Assembly (NCBI GenBank): GCA_900544475.1
Contig: UQVU01000103.1
Location: 1-6,556, forward strand
Length of the DNA stretch: 6,556 nt
Source of the DNA: an uncultured Butyricicoccus sp.
GTDB lineage: Bacteria; Bacillota; Clostridia; Oscillospirales; Butyricicoccaceae
Reading direction: 5' to 3'
Positions 1 to 6,220 of the stretch are shown here, piece after piece (position 1 is the stretch's first letter; the number at the start of each line of letters is the position of its first letter). The notes under the pieces were generated by a model. The model was given only the letters and a program-made list of their open reading frames with translations, ran no database searches and was not told the DNA's origin. The translations under genes were made by a program, and so were the position numbers.

Positions 1-77
1 GTGAATTTCATATTGTCAAACCGGACGACGCCGTAGCCGATGGTGCCGTAGCCGGGATCGATGCCAAGGATAATCAT
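1..77 (-). CDS. ruvC: Crossover junction endodeoxyribonuclease RuvC, N-terminal fragment (cut by window edge)
   Basis: Only the first 25 codons are present; the gene continues past base 1. RuvC resolves Holliday junctions with RuvAB during recombination and repair in the cytoplasm. The visible N-terminus reads MIILGIDPGYGTIGYGVVRF, which matches the RuvC signature (ILGIDPG..xxGYGVV). The Asp of IDPG (residue 7) is the first of the family's four acidic metal-binding catalytic residues. The ATG at 75-77 is supported by an AGAGG Shine-Dalgarno about 5 nt upstream on the minus strand. A strong promoter lies at 124-152, so ruvC probably begins its own transcription unit, perhaps with ruvA and ruvB downstream, outside the window. 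Identification is firm despite the short length because this motif is distinctive. Confidence 0.9.
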   Translation of the reverse strand, partial: MIILGIDPGYGTIGYGVVRFDNMKF

Positions 78-123
78 AGTTGCCTCTGTTACGATGAAAC
101 GGAAAAATATTTCAAGCTGAACT

Positions 124-152
124 ATTATAGCATGAAAATGTGCATTTTGCAA
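124..152 (-). promoter_or_regulatory. Sigma-A promoter of ruvC with extended -10
   Basis: On the minus strand a TTGCAA -35 box (147-152) is followed by a 17-nt spacer and a perfect TATAAT -10 box (124-129). TGC directly precedes the -10, giving an extended -10 element. Transcription should start near 117, leaving a leader of about 40 nt before the ruvC ATG. A 6-bp dyad, AAAATG-TG-CATTTT (135-148 on the plus strand), lies in the spacer and touches the -35 box; it may be an operator. It does not resemble the Gram-positive SOS box (CGAAC-N4-GTTCG type). Confidence 0.8.
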
Positions 153-169
153 TATATATCATGACGAAT

Positions 170-204
170 GCAGGGATGAATGTCCGTAAAACACTCACCC
201 CTGC
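170..204 (-). terminator. GC-rich hairpin after the four-gene operon, probable terminator
   Basis: Arms at 170-182 and 192-204 pair over 13 bp in minus-strand RNA, with two G-U wobbles, and one further A-U pair is possible at the loop end; the loop is 7-9 nt. The hairpin starts 5 nt after the TAA of the last operon gene (210-212) and ends about 17 nt before the ruvC -35 box, the right place for an operon terminator. The tract after the stem is AT-rich (ATTCGTCATGATATATAT) rather than a run of U, so intrinsic termination may be weak. An mRNA 3'-end stabilising role is an alternative. Confidence 0.55.
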
Positions 205-209
205 CGGAA

Positions 210-1460
210 TTATCTGCTGTTTTTGATTTTCTCTGCGGCAAGCAGAATGCCTGCCTTGCCGGAAGAATATGTCAGACCACCCTGCATATAGCAGACATAC
301 GGTTCGCGCATCGGCGCATCGGCGGAAAGTTCGATGGATGCGCCCTGAACGAAAGCGCCTGCCGCCATGATGACCGGGTCGTCGTAGCCGGGCATTGCCC
401 ACGGCTCAGGCGTAACGAACGAGTCTACCGGTGCGCCGGACTGGATGCCCTCGCAGAATCGGCACAGCGGGTCGGGTGCACCGAAGGCGATCGTCTGGAT
501 AATATCATAGCGCGGCTCCTCCGCCTTGGGACTGACCTCGTAGCCGAGCTTTTCCATGACCTTTGCGCAGAAAATCGCGGTTTTGAGCGCCTGTGCTGTT
601 ACGTGCGGCGCCATGAACAGACCCTGGAACAGCAGCCGGTTCTGCCCCATCGTGCAGCCGCACTCGCCGCCGATGCCGGGAGCAGTCAGCTTGTAGGAGG
701 CATTCTCAACGAGGTCTGCGCGGCCTGCGATATAGCCGCCGGTCGGTGCAAGACCGCCGCCCGGATTCTTGATGAGCGAGCCGGCGATGATGTCAGCGCC
801 GACCTGCGTGGGCTCGATTTCCTCGGTGAACTCGCCGTAGCAGTTATCGACCATGACGGCGGCATTCGGATTGACCTCATGTACTACGTCGCAGATCTCG
901 CCGATTTCCTCGACCGAAAGGGTCTTGCGCACGGCATAGCCGCGGCTGCGCTGAATGAATACGAGCTTTACGTTCGGGTCCTTCGCGGCCTCGCGGATCG
1001 CAGGCAGGTCGGGAACGCCGTTTACAAGGTCTACCTGCTTGTAGCCGATGCCGTAGCTCTTCATGCTGCCGCAGTAATCGCCGGTGATGGTGTTCTGGAG
1101 CGTGTCGTAGGCCGGGCCGGTCACGGACAGGACGGTGTCCCCTGTCTTGACGGCGGAGAACATCGCGCAGGACAGCGCGTGCGTGCCGTTGACAAAGCCG
1201 ATGCGGACGAGCGCGGCTTCCGTGCCGAAAATATCTGCATAAATGCGGTCGAGCGTATCGCGGCCGTAGTCGTCGTAGCCGTAGCCGGTCGTGCCGGCGA
1301 ACAGGTTGTCCGAAACGCGGTTCTTCGCGAAGGCAGCGAGCACCTTTTCGGTGTTGCGGTCGCAGATTTCCTCGATGCGGGAAAAATACGGACGGATCTC
1401 GCGCTCTGCTTCCAGACCGAGCGCACGAATATCTTCAGAAATCTTTAAGTATTCTGTCAT
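210..1460 (-). CDS. PLP-dependent methionine gamma-lyase family / 'aluminium resistance' protein (YnbB-like)
   Basis: This 416-residue protein belongs to the family annotated as methionine gamma-lyase or aluminium resistance protein (Pfam Met_gamma_lyase; B. subtilis YnbB), a fold-type I PLP enzyme family whose true substrate is not settled. The glycine-rich TTGYGYDDYGRD lies at residues 57-68, and RIGFVNGTHA at 86-95. MVDNCYGEF at 203-211 carries the expected PLP-ring Asp (D205). GSLIKNPGGG at 227-236 carries the likely Schiff-base lysine (K231). A C-terminal GGLTYSSGKAGIL lies at 394-406. Length is typical and the protein appears intact and cytosolic. An AGGAGAG Shine-Dalgarno (1473-1479) overlaps the end of the upstream gene, with the start ATG only 9 nt after that gene's stop, so it is the last gene of the operon. 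C-S lyase activity on cysteine or methionine derivatives is inferred from the family only. Confidence 0.93.
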   Translation of the reverse strand: MTEYLKISEDIRALGLEAEREIRPYFSRIEEICDRNTEKVLAAFAKNRVSDNLFAGTTGYGYDDYGRDTLDRIYADIFGTEAALVRIGFVNGTHALSCAMFSAVKTGDTVLSVTGPAYDTLQNTITGDYCGSMKSYGIGYKQVDLVNGVPDLPAIREAAKDPNVKLVFIQRSRGYAVRKTLSVEEIGEICDVVHEVNPNAAVMVDNCYGEFTEEIEPTQVGADIIAGSLIKNPGGGLAPTGGYIAGRADLVENASYKLTAPGIGGECGCTMGQNRLLFQGLFMAPHVTAQALKTAIFCAKVMEKLGYEVSPKAEEPRYDIIQTIAFGAPDPLCRFCEGIQSGAPVDSFVTPEPWAMPGYDDPVIMAAGAFVQGASIELSADAPMREPYVCYMQGGLTYSSGKAGILLAAEKIKNSR

Positions 1461-1469
1461 TTTAACTGT

Positions 1470-2237
1470 TTACTCTCCTAATAATGTTTTGCCGCCGGGC
1501 AGAGAAAAATAAGCCTTGTCCGGCGCTTCGTTCACCATGCTGGAAACCGTGACCGAGCGGGTCAGCGTATCTCCCGAGTAGAACGAGGCGCTTTTCAGCA
1601 GGCCGGAGGAGGCAGAAATGCTGTACGCACAGCGATAGCCGTCCAGCTCAAAGCTGACAACGATGCACGGCTCGCCATCGGTGGTCGTGCGTCCGGCCGT
1701 GAGCGGCACTACGCCGTCGGCCAGTACATCCTCATAGGTCGGCAGCATGGCGGCGGCGTCGTCGGAAAAATTGCCTGCACTGCCCTCGAAAACGGCGGAG
1801 TTATCCGCGTTCCACGAATAAATCGTGTCGCCCCTGCGTATCAGCGAGGAACGCACCGAACCGGTTTCTGTCAGCGTATCCGTGCGGATGAGGCCGTCGC
1901 GCACATAGCGGCGGCAGCGCAGCGAGGACGAGCTGCCTGCGTAATACAGCCGGTTTTCGATGATGCAGATGTATGCGTCGGGACGCGACAGAGAGGCAAT
2001 GACACTCCGGACGTTGTCGGTCGTGATTTCCACATCTGCAACGTTCTGCGCGGTCAGAAGCTGACTGCCCGTGCTCGTGACCGGAACCTCTGCGTCCCCT
2101 GTCGGCAGCGTGATGCCGATGCTGCGGCGGTGCAGCAGGCCGGACGACATGATATAGCTCAGAAACAGGAGCGTTACAAGCACGCCGGCGCAGATGGCCG
2201 CCGCCATAGGTGCAGAGGGCGTTTTACGTTTTTTCAC
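1470..2237 (-). CDS. Unrecognised membrane-anchored extracytoplasmic protein, possibly LolA-like
   Basis: I do not recognise a named gene. The 255-residue product starts with basic MKKRK, followed by one hydrophobic segment (about 11-32), which suggests a signal anchor or uncleaved signal peptide with about 220 residues outside. There is no good lipobox: Cys16 sits early in the hydrophobic stretch with Ile at -1. The rest looks beta-rich, including RYVRDGLIRTDTL (110-122), RRGDTIYSW (134-142), PTYEDVL (166-172) and YSISASSGLLKSASFYSGDT (205-224). These recall LolA/RseB-like lipid- or polymer-binding folds, including the clostridial GerS type, but this is a weak resemblance by eye. The external part holds four cysteines (91, 108, 191, 203). 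The start is GTG at 2235-2237, sharing GTGA with the wecB stop. No clear Shine-Dalgarno precedes it, so translation is probably coupled to wecB. Context suggests an envelope role. Confidence 0.82.
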   Translation of the reverse strand: MKKRKTPSAPMAAAICAGVLVTLLFLSYIMSSGLLHRRSIGITLPTGDAEVPVTSTGSQLLTAQNVADVEITTDNVRSVIASLSRPDAYICIIENRLYYAGSSSSLRCRRYVRDGLIRTDTLTETGSVRSSLIRRGDTIYSWNADNSAVFEGSAGNFSDDAAAMLPTYEDVLADGVVPLTAGRTTTDGEPCIVVSFELDGYRCAYSISASSGLLKSASFYSGDTLTRSVTVSSMVNEAPDKAYFSLPGGKTLLGE

Positions 2238-3382
2238 GGGTTAAACGGCGCAGGACCGTCCGCACGCAGGCCGAAATAATGCTCGATGGCCTGCACGATG
2301 CGCTGGGAGGTCTTGCCGTCGCCGTAGGGGTTGACTGCGTGCGCCATAGCGGAATAAGCGGCCTCATCGTCGAGCAGCTCGCGTGCGAGCTTTACGATGT
2401 TCGCCTGCTCCACACCCGCCAGCTTGACGGTACCGGCCTCGATGGCCTCCGGGCGCTCGGTCTCGCGGCGCAGGACCAGAACCGGCTTACCGAGGCTGGG
2501 AGCCTCCTCCTGAAGTCCGCCGGAGTCGGTCATGATCATGAAGCAGCGTGCCATCAGGTTGTGCATTTCGTCAACCGTCAGCGGATGGATCAGATGAATG
2601 CGCTCGTTGCCGCCGAGGAACTTTTCTGCGGTTTCACGGACGTACGGGCTGAGGTGCACCGGATAAACGAAGTGCACATCGGGATATGCTTCGCTCAGCT
2701 CCGCAATCGCGCGGCAGATGTTCTCCATCGGTTCGCCGTAGTTCTCGCGGCGGTGCGCGGTTACCAGAACCACGCGGTTGTTCTCGAAATCGAGCGTTTT
2801 CAGCTGCTCGTCACGGAACTGGAAGTCCGGCTTTACGGTGATGTGGATTGCGTCAACGACCGTGTTGCCGACAACGGGTACGCCGTCCGTGATGCCCTCG
2901 CGCGCCAGATTGTCGCGGTTGCGCGGCGTGGGCGCGAAGTGCAGCGTCGCGATCTGACCGGTCAGCTTGCGATTCATTTCCTCCGGGAACGGAGAATATT
3001 TGTCGTAGGTGCGCAGACCGGCCTCTACGTGACCAACCGGGATTTTGTGGTAAAATGCAGCAAGCGCACCGGCGAAGGTCGTCGAGGTGTCGCCGTGAAC
3101 GAGGACGATGTCCGGCTGCGCCTTTTCAAGCACCTCGTCCAGACCGTGCAGGCTCTTTTCGGTGATGGTCGCGAGCGTCTGGCGCGGCTGCATGATGTTC
3201 AGGTCGTAATCCGGCTTGATACCGAAGATATCGAGCACCTGATCGAGCATTTCACGGTGCTGTGCGGTAACGCAGACGATGGACTCGGTGTTCTCGTTCT
3301 TTTCCAGTGCGTGTACGAGCGGCGCCATCTTGATGGCCTCCGGGCGGGTGCCGAAAACGGTCATAACCTTGATTTTATTCAT
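2234..3382 (-). CDS. wecB: UDP-N-acetylglucosamine 2-epimerase, non-hydrolysing
   Basis: This enzyme interconverts UDP-GlcNAc and UDP-ManNAc in the cytoplasm, supplying ManNAc for teichoic-acid linkage units or other surface polymers (homologous to MnaA/WecB). The 382-residue length is normal. GTRPEAIK lies at 11-18, VHGDTSTT at 95-102 and HVEAGLRT at 118-125 (acidic E120). PFPEEMNRKL is at 131-140, TAHRREN at 208-214, DSGGLQEEAPSLGKP at 286-300 and RRETERPEA at 305-313. These are the conserved catalytic and UDP-binding segments, so the enzyme should be active. The reading frame is open for 42 codons further upstream, but those codons overlap tagO and read as non-native sequence. MNKIKVMTVFGTRPE is the standard family N-terminus, and a consensus AGGAGG lies 12 nt upstream. 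The gene overlaps tagO by 8 nt and the next gene by 4 nt. Confidence 0.97.
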   Translation of the reverse strand: MNKIKVMTVFGTRPEAIKMAPLVHALEKNENTESIVCVTAQHREMLDQVLDIFGIKPDYDLNIMQPRQTLATITEKSLHGLDEVLEKAQPDIVLVHGDTSTTFAGALAAFYHKIPVGHVEAGLRTYDKYSPFPEEMNRKLTGQIATLHFAPTPRNRDNLAREGITDGVPVVGNTVVDAIHITVKPDFQFRDEQLKTLDFENNRVVLVTAHRRENYGEPMENICRAIAELSEAYPDVHFVYPVHLSPYVRETAEKFLGGNERIHLIHPLTVDEMHNLMARCFMIMTDSGGLQEEAPSLGKPVLVLRRETERPEAIEAGTVKLAGVEQANIVKLARELLDDEAAYSAMAHAVNPYGDGKTSQRIVQAIEHYFGLRADGPAPFNP

Positions 3383-4481
3383 GTTTGTTCTTCTCCTCCT
3401 GTGCAGCCTGATTGCTGTTTTTGTTCTGCTGTTTTCCCCAGTGCTCCGCACCGTAGATGATGCAGGCACCGACGAGAATGGCCGCAAGCACTGCCGCGAG
3501 CAGTACAACAGCCTTTACTTCACCTGACGAAGTCAGCACGACGGCGGTAAGGCCGAGCGTTGCGCTGATAGCATAAAGAATAGCGACCGCCTGCTTCTGG
3601 TTGAAGCCCATGTCGATCAGCTTGTGATGCACGTGGCCGCGGTCAGGACTCATCGGGCTGCGGCCCTCAGCCAGACGGCGGATAATGGCATTGGCGGTGT
3701 CGAAAATCGGTAGACCGAGAATAAGGAACGGTACTGCAAACGAAATGACGGCGTAGAATTTGAACAGACCCATGATGGACACAGTCGCCAGCATATAGCC
3801 GAGGAAGGTCGAACCGGTGTCGCCCATGAAAATCTTTGCCGGGTTCAGGTTGTACGGCATAAAGCCGATGCACGCGCCGGTGAGCGCCGCCATGGTGATG
3901 GCGATGGCCATGTTGTCGGTCAGAAGCGCGACCGCAAGCATGGTGATGGAGGCGATGGACGAAACGCCGACCGCCAGACCGTCCAGACCGTCGATCAGGT
4001 TGACAGCGTTCGTGATGCCGACGATCCAGATGATCGTGACCGGCACGGCGAGAAAGCCGAGATGCCAGAACGGCGAGTCAGAAAAGGGATTGAGATTGGT
4101 GAAAAGGCGGATCTGCAGACCGCCGACACAGACCGGGATAGCCGCTGCGATGATCTGCACAACGAACTTGAGCTTGGCGCCAAGTGCGAGCACATCATCG
4201 AAAATGCCGAGCGCTACGATGATCGTCGCGCCGAGCAGCACGCACAGCATGGTCTGGTCGAGCTGACCAAAGACGAGAATCGAGCACAGAAAACCACCGA
4301 AAATAGCAAGACCGCCAAGCCGCGGGATAGGCTCCTTGTGCATGCGCCGGTTGTCCTTCGGAACGTCGATCGCGCCGACCTTGTGCGCGAACCGCTTGAC
4401 CGGAGGCGTAAAGAAATATGACAGCACGCCCGCCGCGATAAAGGCCGCGACGACAACGCCGATTACAGTATATTCATTCAT
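3375..4481 (-). CDS. tagO: Undecaprenyl-phosphate GlcNAc-1-phosphate transferase (TagO/WecA family)
   Basis: This integral membrane enzyme transfers GlcNAc-1-phosphate from UDP-GlcNAc to undecaprenyl phosphate, the first committed step of wall teichoic acid or a similar lipid-linked glycopolymer. The 368-residue protein has about ten or eleven hydrophobic segments. DNRRMHKEPIPRLGG lies at 43-57 and the Mg-binding Asp pair FDD at 94-96. NAVNLIDGLDGLA is at 158-170, with D164 and D167. KIFMGDTGS is at 216-224, with D221. The cytoplasmic HVHHKL loop, with preceding SPDRG, is at 278-288; this HxHH type marks the WecA/TagO branch rather than MraY. The tail from about 345 is hydrophilic and rich in Asn, Gln, Lys and Glu. 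The start ATG (4479-4481) has an AGAGGA site (4489-4494) 7 nt upstream. It is the first gene of the operon and overlaps wecB by 8 nt. The exact polymer cannot be named because no tagA/tarA-like partner is in view. Confidence 0.95.
   Translation of the reverse strand: MNEYTVIGVVVAAFIAAGVLSYFFTPPVKRFAHKVGAIDVPKDNRRMHKEPIPRLGGLAIFGGFLCSILVFGQLDQTMLCVLLGATIIVALGIFDDVLALGAKLKFVVQIIAAAIPVCVGGLQIRLFTNLNPFSDSPFWHLGFLAVPVTIIWIVGITNAVNLIDGLDGLAVGVSSIASITMLAVALLTDNMAIAITMAALTGACIGFMPYNLNPAKIFMGDTGSTFLGYMLATVSIMGLFKFYAVISFAVPFLILGLPIFDTANAIIRRLAEGRSPMSPDRGHVHHKLIDMGFNQKQAVAILYAISATLGLTAVVLTSSGEVKAVVLLAAVLAAILVGACIIYGAEHWGKQQNKNSNQAAQEEKNKHE
3395..3400 (-). promoter_or_regulatory. Shine-Dalgarno of wecB, inside the tagO coding end
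   Basis: The minus strand reads AGGAGG here, 12 nt before the wecB ATG (3380-3382). It is encoded by the codons for the QEEK of the TagO C-terminal tail. It fixes the wecB start at 3382 rather than the open codons further upstream. Confidence 0.75.
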
Positions 4482-4550
4482 TGCGTTTTCCTCTTTAACT
4501 GTTGCATTTGCCTATGCGGAAATATACAGACTTCCCCATACTTGTTTTTA

Positions 4551-4579
4551 ATCATATCATATTCTGCGCGTTCTTGCAA
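4551..4579 (-). promoter_or_regulatory. Sigma-A promoter of the tagO operon
   Basis: On the minus strand a TTGCAA -35 box (4574-4579), a 17-nt spacer and TATGAT (4551-4556) form a good promoter. A second TATGAT overlaps at 4556-4561. Expected initiation is near 4544, giving a leader of about 63 nt before the tagO ATG. No convincing riboswitch or attenuator is visible in that leader. Confidence 0.72.
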
Positions 4580-4590
4580 CGATATTATCG
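4580..4590. other. Short palindrome between the divergent promoters
   Basis: CGATATTATCG is a perfect 5-bp dyad around one central base. It directly abuts the -35 box of the tagO promoter and lies about 28 nt from the -35 box of the glpK promoter. It could be an operator half, but an 11-nt palindrome in an AT-rich patch can easily arise by chance. Confidence 0.25.
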
Positions 4591-4617
4591 CCCTTTCCTC
4601 CCCTTTTCCCTCTGCGG

Positions 4618-4647
4618 TTGACAATCGGGGAGAATACAGAGTATGAT
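4618..4647 (+). promoter_or_regulatory. Sigma-A promoter of glpK
   Basis: A perfect TTGACA (4618-4623), an 18-nt spacer and TATGAT (4642-4647) precede glpK. Initiation near 4654 would leave a leader of about 30 nt, too short for a terminator/antiterminator of the GlpP type used by B. subtilis glpFK. No catabolite-responsive element matching the usual consensus is evident in or next to it. Confidence 0.78.
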
Positions 4648-4667
4648 AAGGGTAAAGAGTCCCCCGC

Positions 4668-4674
4668 AAAGGAG
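4668..4674 (+). promoter_or_regulatory. Shine-Dalgarno deciding the glpK start
   Basis: AAAGGAG lies 9 nt before the ATG at 4684. An in-frame ATG 22 codons upstream (4618) overlaps the -35 box of the glpK promoter, so it cannot be on the transcript and is not the start. Confidence 0.85.
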
Positions 4675-4683
4675 AGAACAAAT

Positions 4684-6171
4684 ATGGGAAAATACATACT
4701 GGCTTTGGATCAGGGCACGACGAGCTCCCGAGCCATCCTGTTTGACAATGAGCAGAACGTTCTGGCCGTCCGACAGCACGAGCTGACGCAGTATTATCCG
4801 CATGAGGGCTGGGTCGAGCAGGACCCGATGGATATCTGGTCTACACAGTACGCGGCGATGCTGGAGGTGCTCGCGGCGGCGGATGTTTCGCCGGCGGACG
4901 TTGCCGGTATCGGCATCACCAATCAGCGCGAAACGACCATCCTCTGGGACCGCGATACCGGTCGCCCGATACATAATGCAATCGTCTGGCAGTGCCGCCG
5001 CACGGCGGACATCGTGGACGCGCTGGTCGAGGACGGCCTCTCCGACCACATCCGCCGCACGACCGGCCTTGTGCCGGACGCTTACTTTTCCGGCACCAAG
5101 ATAAAATGGCTGCTCGACCATGTCGAGGGCGCACGGGAGAAAGCGGAACGCGGAGAGATCCTGTTCGGTACGGTGGATTCCTGGCTCGTCTGGAAGCTGA
5201 CGGGCGGCAAGGTGCATATCACGGACGCCACGAATGCTGCGCGAACGATGATTTTCGATATTCACCGTTTGGACTGGGACGATACGCTTTTGAATGCGCT
5301 CAATATTCCCCGGGCCATGCTGCCGCGCGTCTGCTCGTCGAGCGAGATTTACGGATACGTTTCCCTGCCCGGCGGCGATGTGCCGATTTCGGGCATTGCG
5401 GGCGACCAGCAGGCGGCGCTGTTCGGCCAGACCTGCTTTGAAGTGGGCGAGGCAAAGAATACCTACGGCACCGGCTGCTTCCTGCTCATGAATACGGGCG
5501 ACAAAGTCTGCGAAAGCGAGAACGGCCTGCTGTCCACCATCGGCATTCAACTCGGCGGACATACGCAGTACGCGCTTGAGGGCAGCGTTTTTGTCGGCGG
5601 CGCGGTCATTCAGTGGCTGCGCGACGAAATGCGTTTCTTCTCCGAAAGCCGGGACGCGGAATACTACGCGGGCAAGGTGAAAGATACCGGCGGCGTCTAT
5701 TTCGTTCCGGCTTTCACCGGACTGGGCGCGCCACACTGGGATATGTACGCCCGCGGCTGTATGATCGGCCTGACGCGCGGCACCACGCGCGAGCATATCA
5801 TCCGCGCCGCGCAGGAGTCGATCGCCTATCAGGTCAACGATCTGCTGACGGCCATGAAGCGCGACACAGGCGTATCGCTCGCTTCCCTTTCGGTCGATGG
5901 CGGCGCGAGCCGCGACAGCTTCCTGATGCAGTTCCAGGCCGATGTGTCGAACTGCACCATCCGTCGTCCGGTCATCCATGAAACGACAGCGCTCGGCGCG
6001 TGCTATCTTGCGGGTCTGGCAACCGGCGTCTGGGGAAGCCGGGACGAGCTGAAGCAGCTCTGGCGCTGCGACACGCTGTATCAGCCGCTGATGGATGAGG
6101 AACGCCGCCGGAACCTGCTTGCAGGCTGGGATAAGGCGGTCGGCCGTGCGCTCGACTGGGCGAAACACTGA
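4684..6171 (+). CDS. glpK: Glycerol kinase
   Basis: This cytoplasmic FGGY-family enzyme phosphorylates glycerol with ATP to sn-glycerol 3-phosphate. The 495-residue length is normal. The N-terminal phosphate motif DQGTTSSR lies at 9-16. Glycerol-site segments are GITNQRET (77-84, with R82 and E83), W102 and [15 protein letters not shown] (131-145). [13 protein letters not shown] (237-249) carries the catalytic base D241. [14 protein letters not shown] is at 259-272, and the FGGY C-terminal signature region [16 protein letters not shown] is at 405-420. The start at [10 protein letters not shown] fits the family and has a good ribosome site. The loop before the catalytic Asp (about 225-236, [12 protein letters not shown]) is short and has no histidine, unlike the HPr-phosphorylated GlpKs of enterococci and bacilli. 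It also lacks the GGT-R pattern that binds fructose 1,6-bisphosphate in E. coli. The gene is monocistronic here, with a terminator directly after it and no glpF, glpD or glpO in view. Confidence 0.97.
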   Translation: MGKYILALDQGTTSSRAILFDNEQNVLAVRQHELTQYYPHEGWVEQDPMDIWSTQYAAMLEVLAAADVSPADVAGIGITNQRETTILWDRDTGRPIHNAIVWQCRRTADIVDALVEDGLSDHIRRTTGLVPDAYFSGTKIKWLLDHVEGAREKAERGEILFGTVDSWLVWKLTGGKVHITDATNAARTMIFDIHRLDWDDTLLNALNIPRAMLPRVCSSSEIYGYVSLPGGDVPISGIAGDQQAALFGQTCFEVGEAKNTYGTGCFLLMNTGDKVCESENGLLSTIGIQLGGHTQYALEGSVFVGGAVIQWLRDEMRFFSESRDAEYYAGKVKDTGGVYFVPAFTGLGAPHWDMYARGCMIGLTRGTTREHIIRAAQESIAYQVNDLLTAMKRDTGVSLASLSVDGGASRDSFLMQFQADVSNCTIRRPVIHETTALGACYLAGLATGVWGSRDELKQLWRCDTLYQPLMDEERRRNLLAGWDKAVGRALDWAKH

Positions 6172-6178
6172 GAAAAGC

Positions 6179-6220
6179 AAAAATCCTGCCGGGAGAAAAA
6201 TTCTCGGCAGGATTTCTTTT
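6179..6220. terminator. Bidirectional intrinsic terminator between convergent genes
   Basis: An 11-bp stem, AAATCCTGCCG (6181-6191) with CGGCAGGATTT (6205-6215), can extend by AGAA/TTCT inside past a two-base bulge. It is followed by TTTCTTTT on the plus strand and flanked by an A-rich tract (GAAAAGCAAAAA) that becomes a U-tract on the minus strand. It sits in the 47-nt gap between the glpK stop (6171) and the stop of the convergent gene (6219), so it should end transcription both ways. Confidence 0.9.

Noticed and set aside
180..1448. 422-codon plus-strand open frame opposite the PLP enzyme gene
   Set aside because: It is a shadow of the minus-strand gene produced by GC-rich third codon positions. 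It is low in complexity, has no family resemblance, and the opposite strand has clear conserved motifs.
2175..2207. Lipoprotein signal around Cys16 of the anchored protein
   Set aside because: The residue before the Cys is Ile rather than Gly, Ala or Ser, and the Cys lies at the start rather than the end of the hydrophobic stretch.
2210..3460. 416-codon plus-strand open frame opposite wecB
   Set aside because: Antisense shadow of wecB, whose catalytic motifs are unmistakable on the minus strand; no ribosome site or recognisable domain.
4478..4558. Small minus-strand frame (MIKNKYGEV...) ending in an ATGA overlap with the tagO start
   Set aside because: Its ATG overlaps the tagO -10 box, upstream of the expected transcript start, and no ribosome site precedes it. 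It is most likely untranslated leader.
4626..4666. CGGGGA...TCCCCCG inverted repeat around the glpK start of transcription
   Set aside because: The left arm lies in the promoter spacer and would not be transcribed, so it is not an RNA hairpin. As a DNA operator the arms are short and far apart; likely chance.
4585..6180. 531-codon minus-strand open frame covering all of glpK
   Set aside because: Long, but antisense to an intact glycerol kinase and rich in Arg and Ala as expected for a GC-biased shadow; it resembles no known protein.
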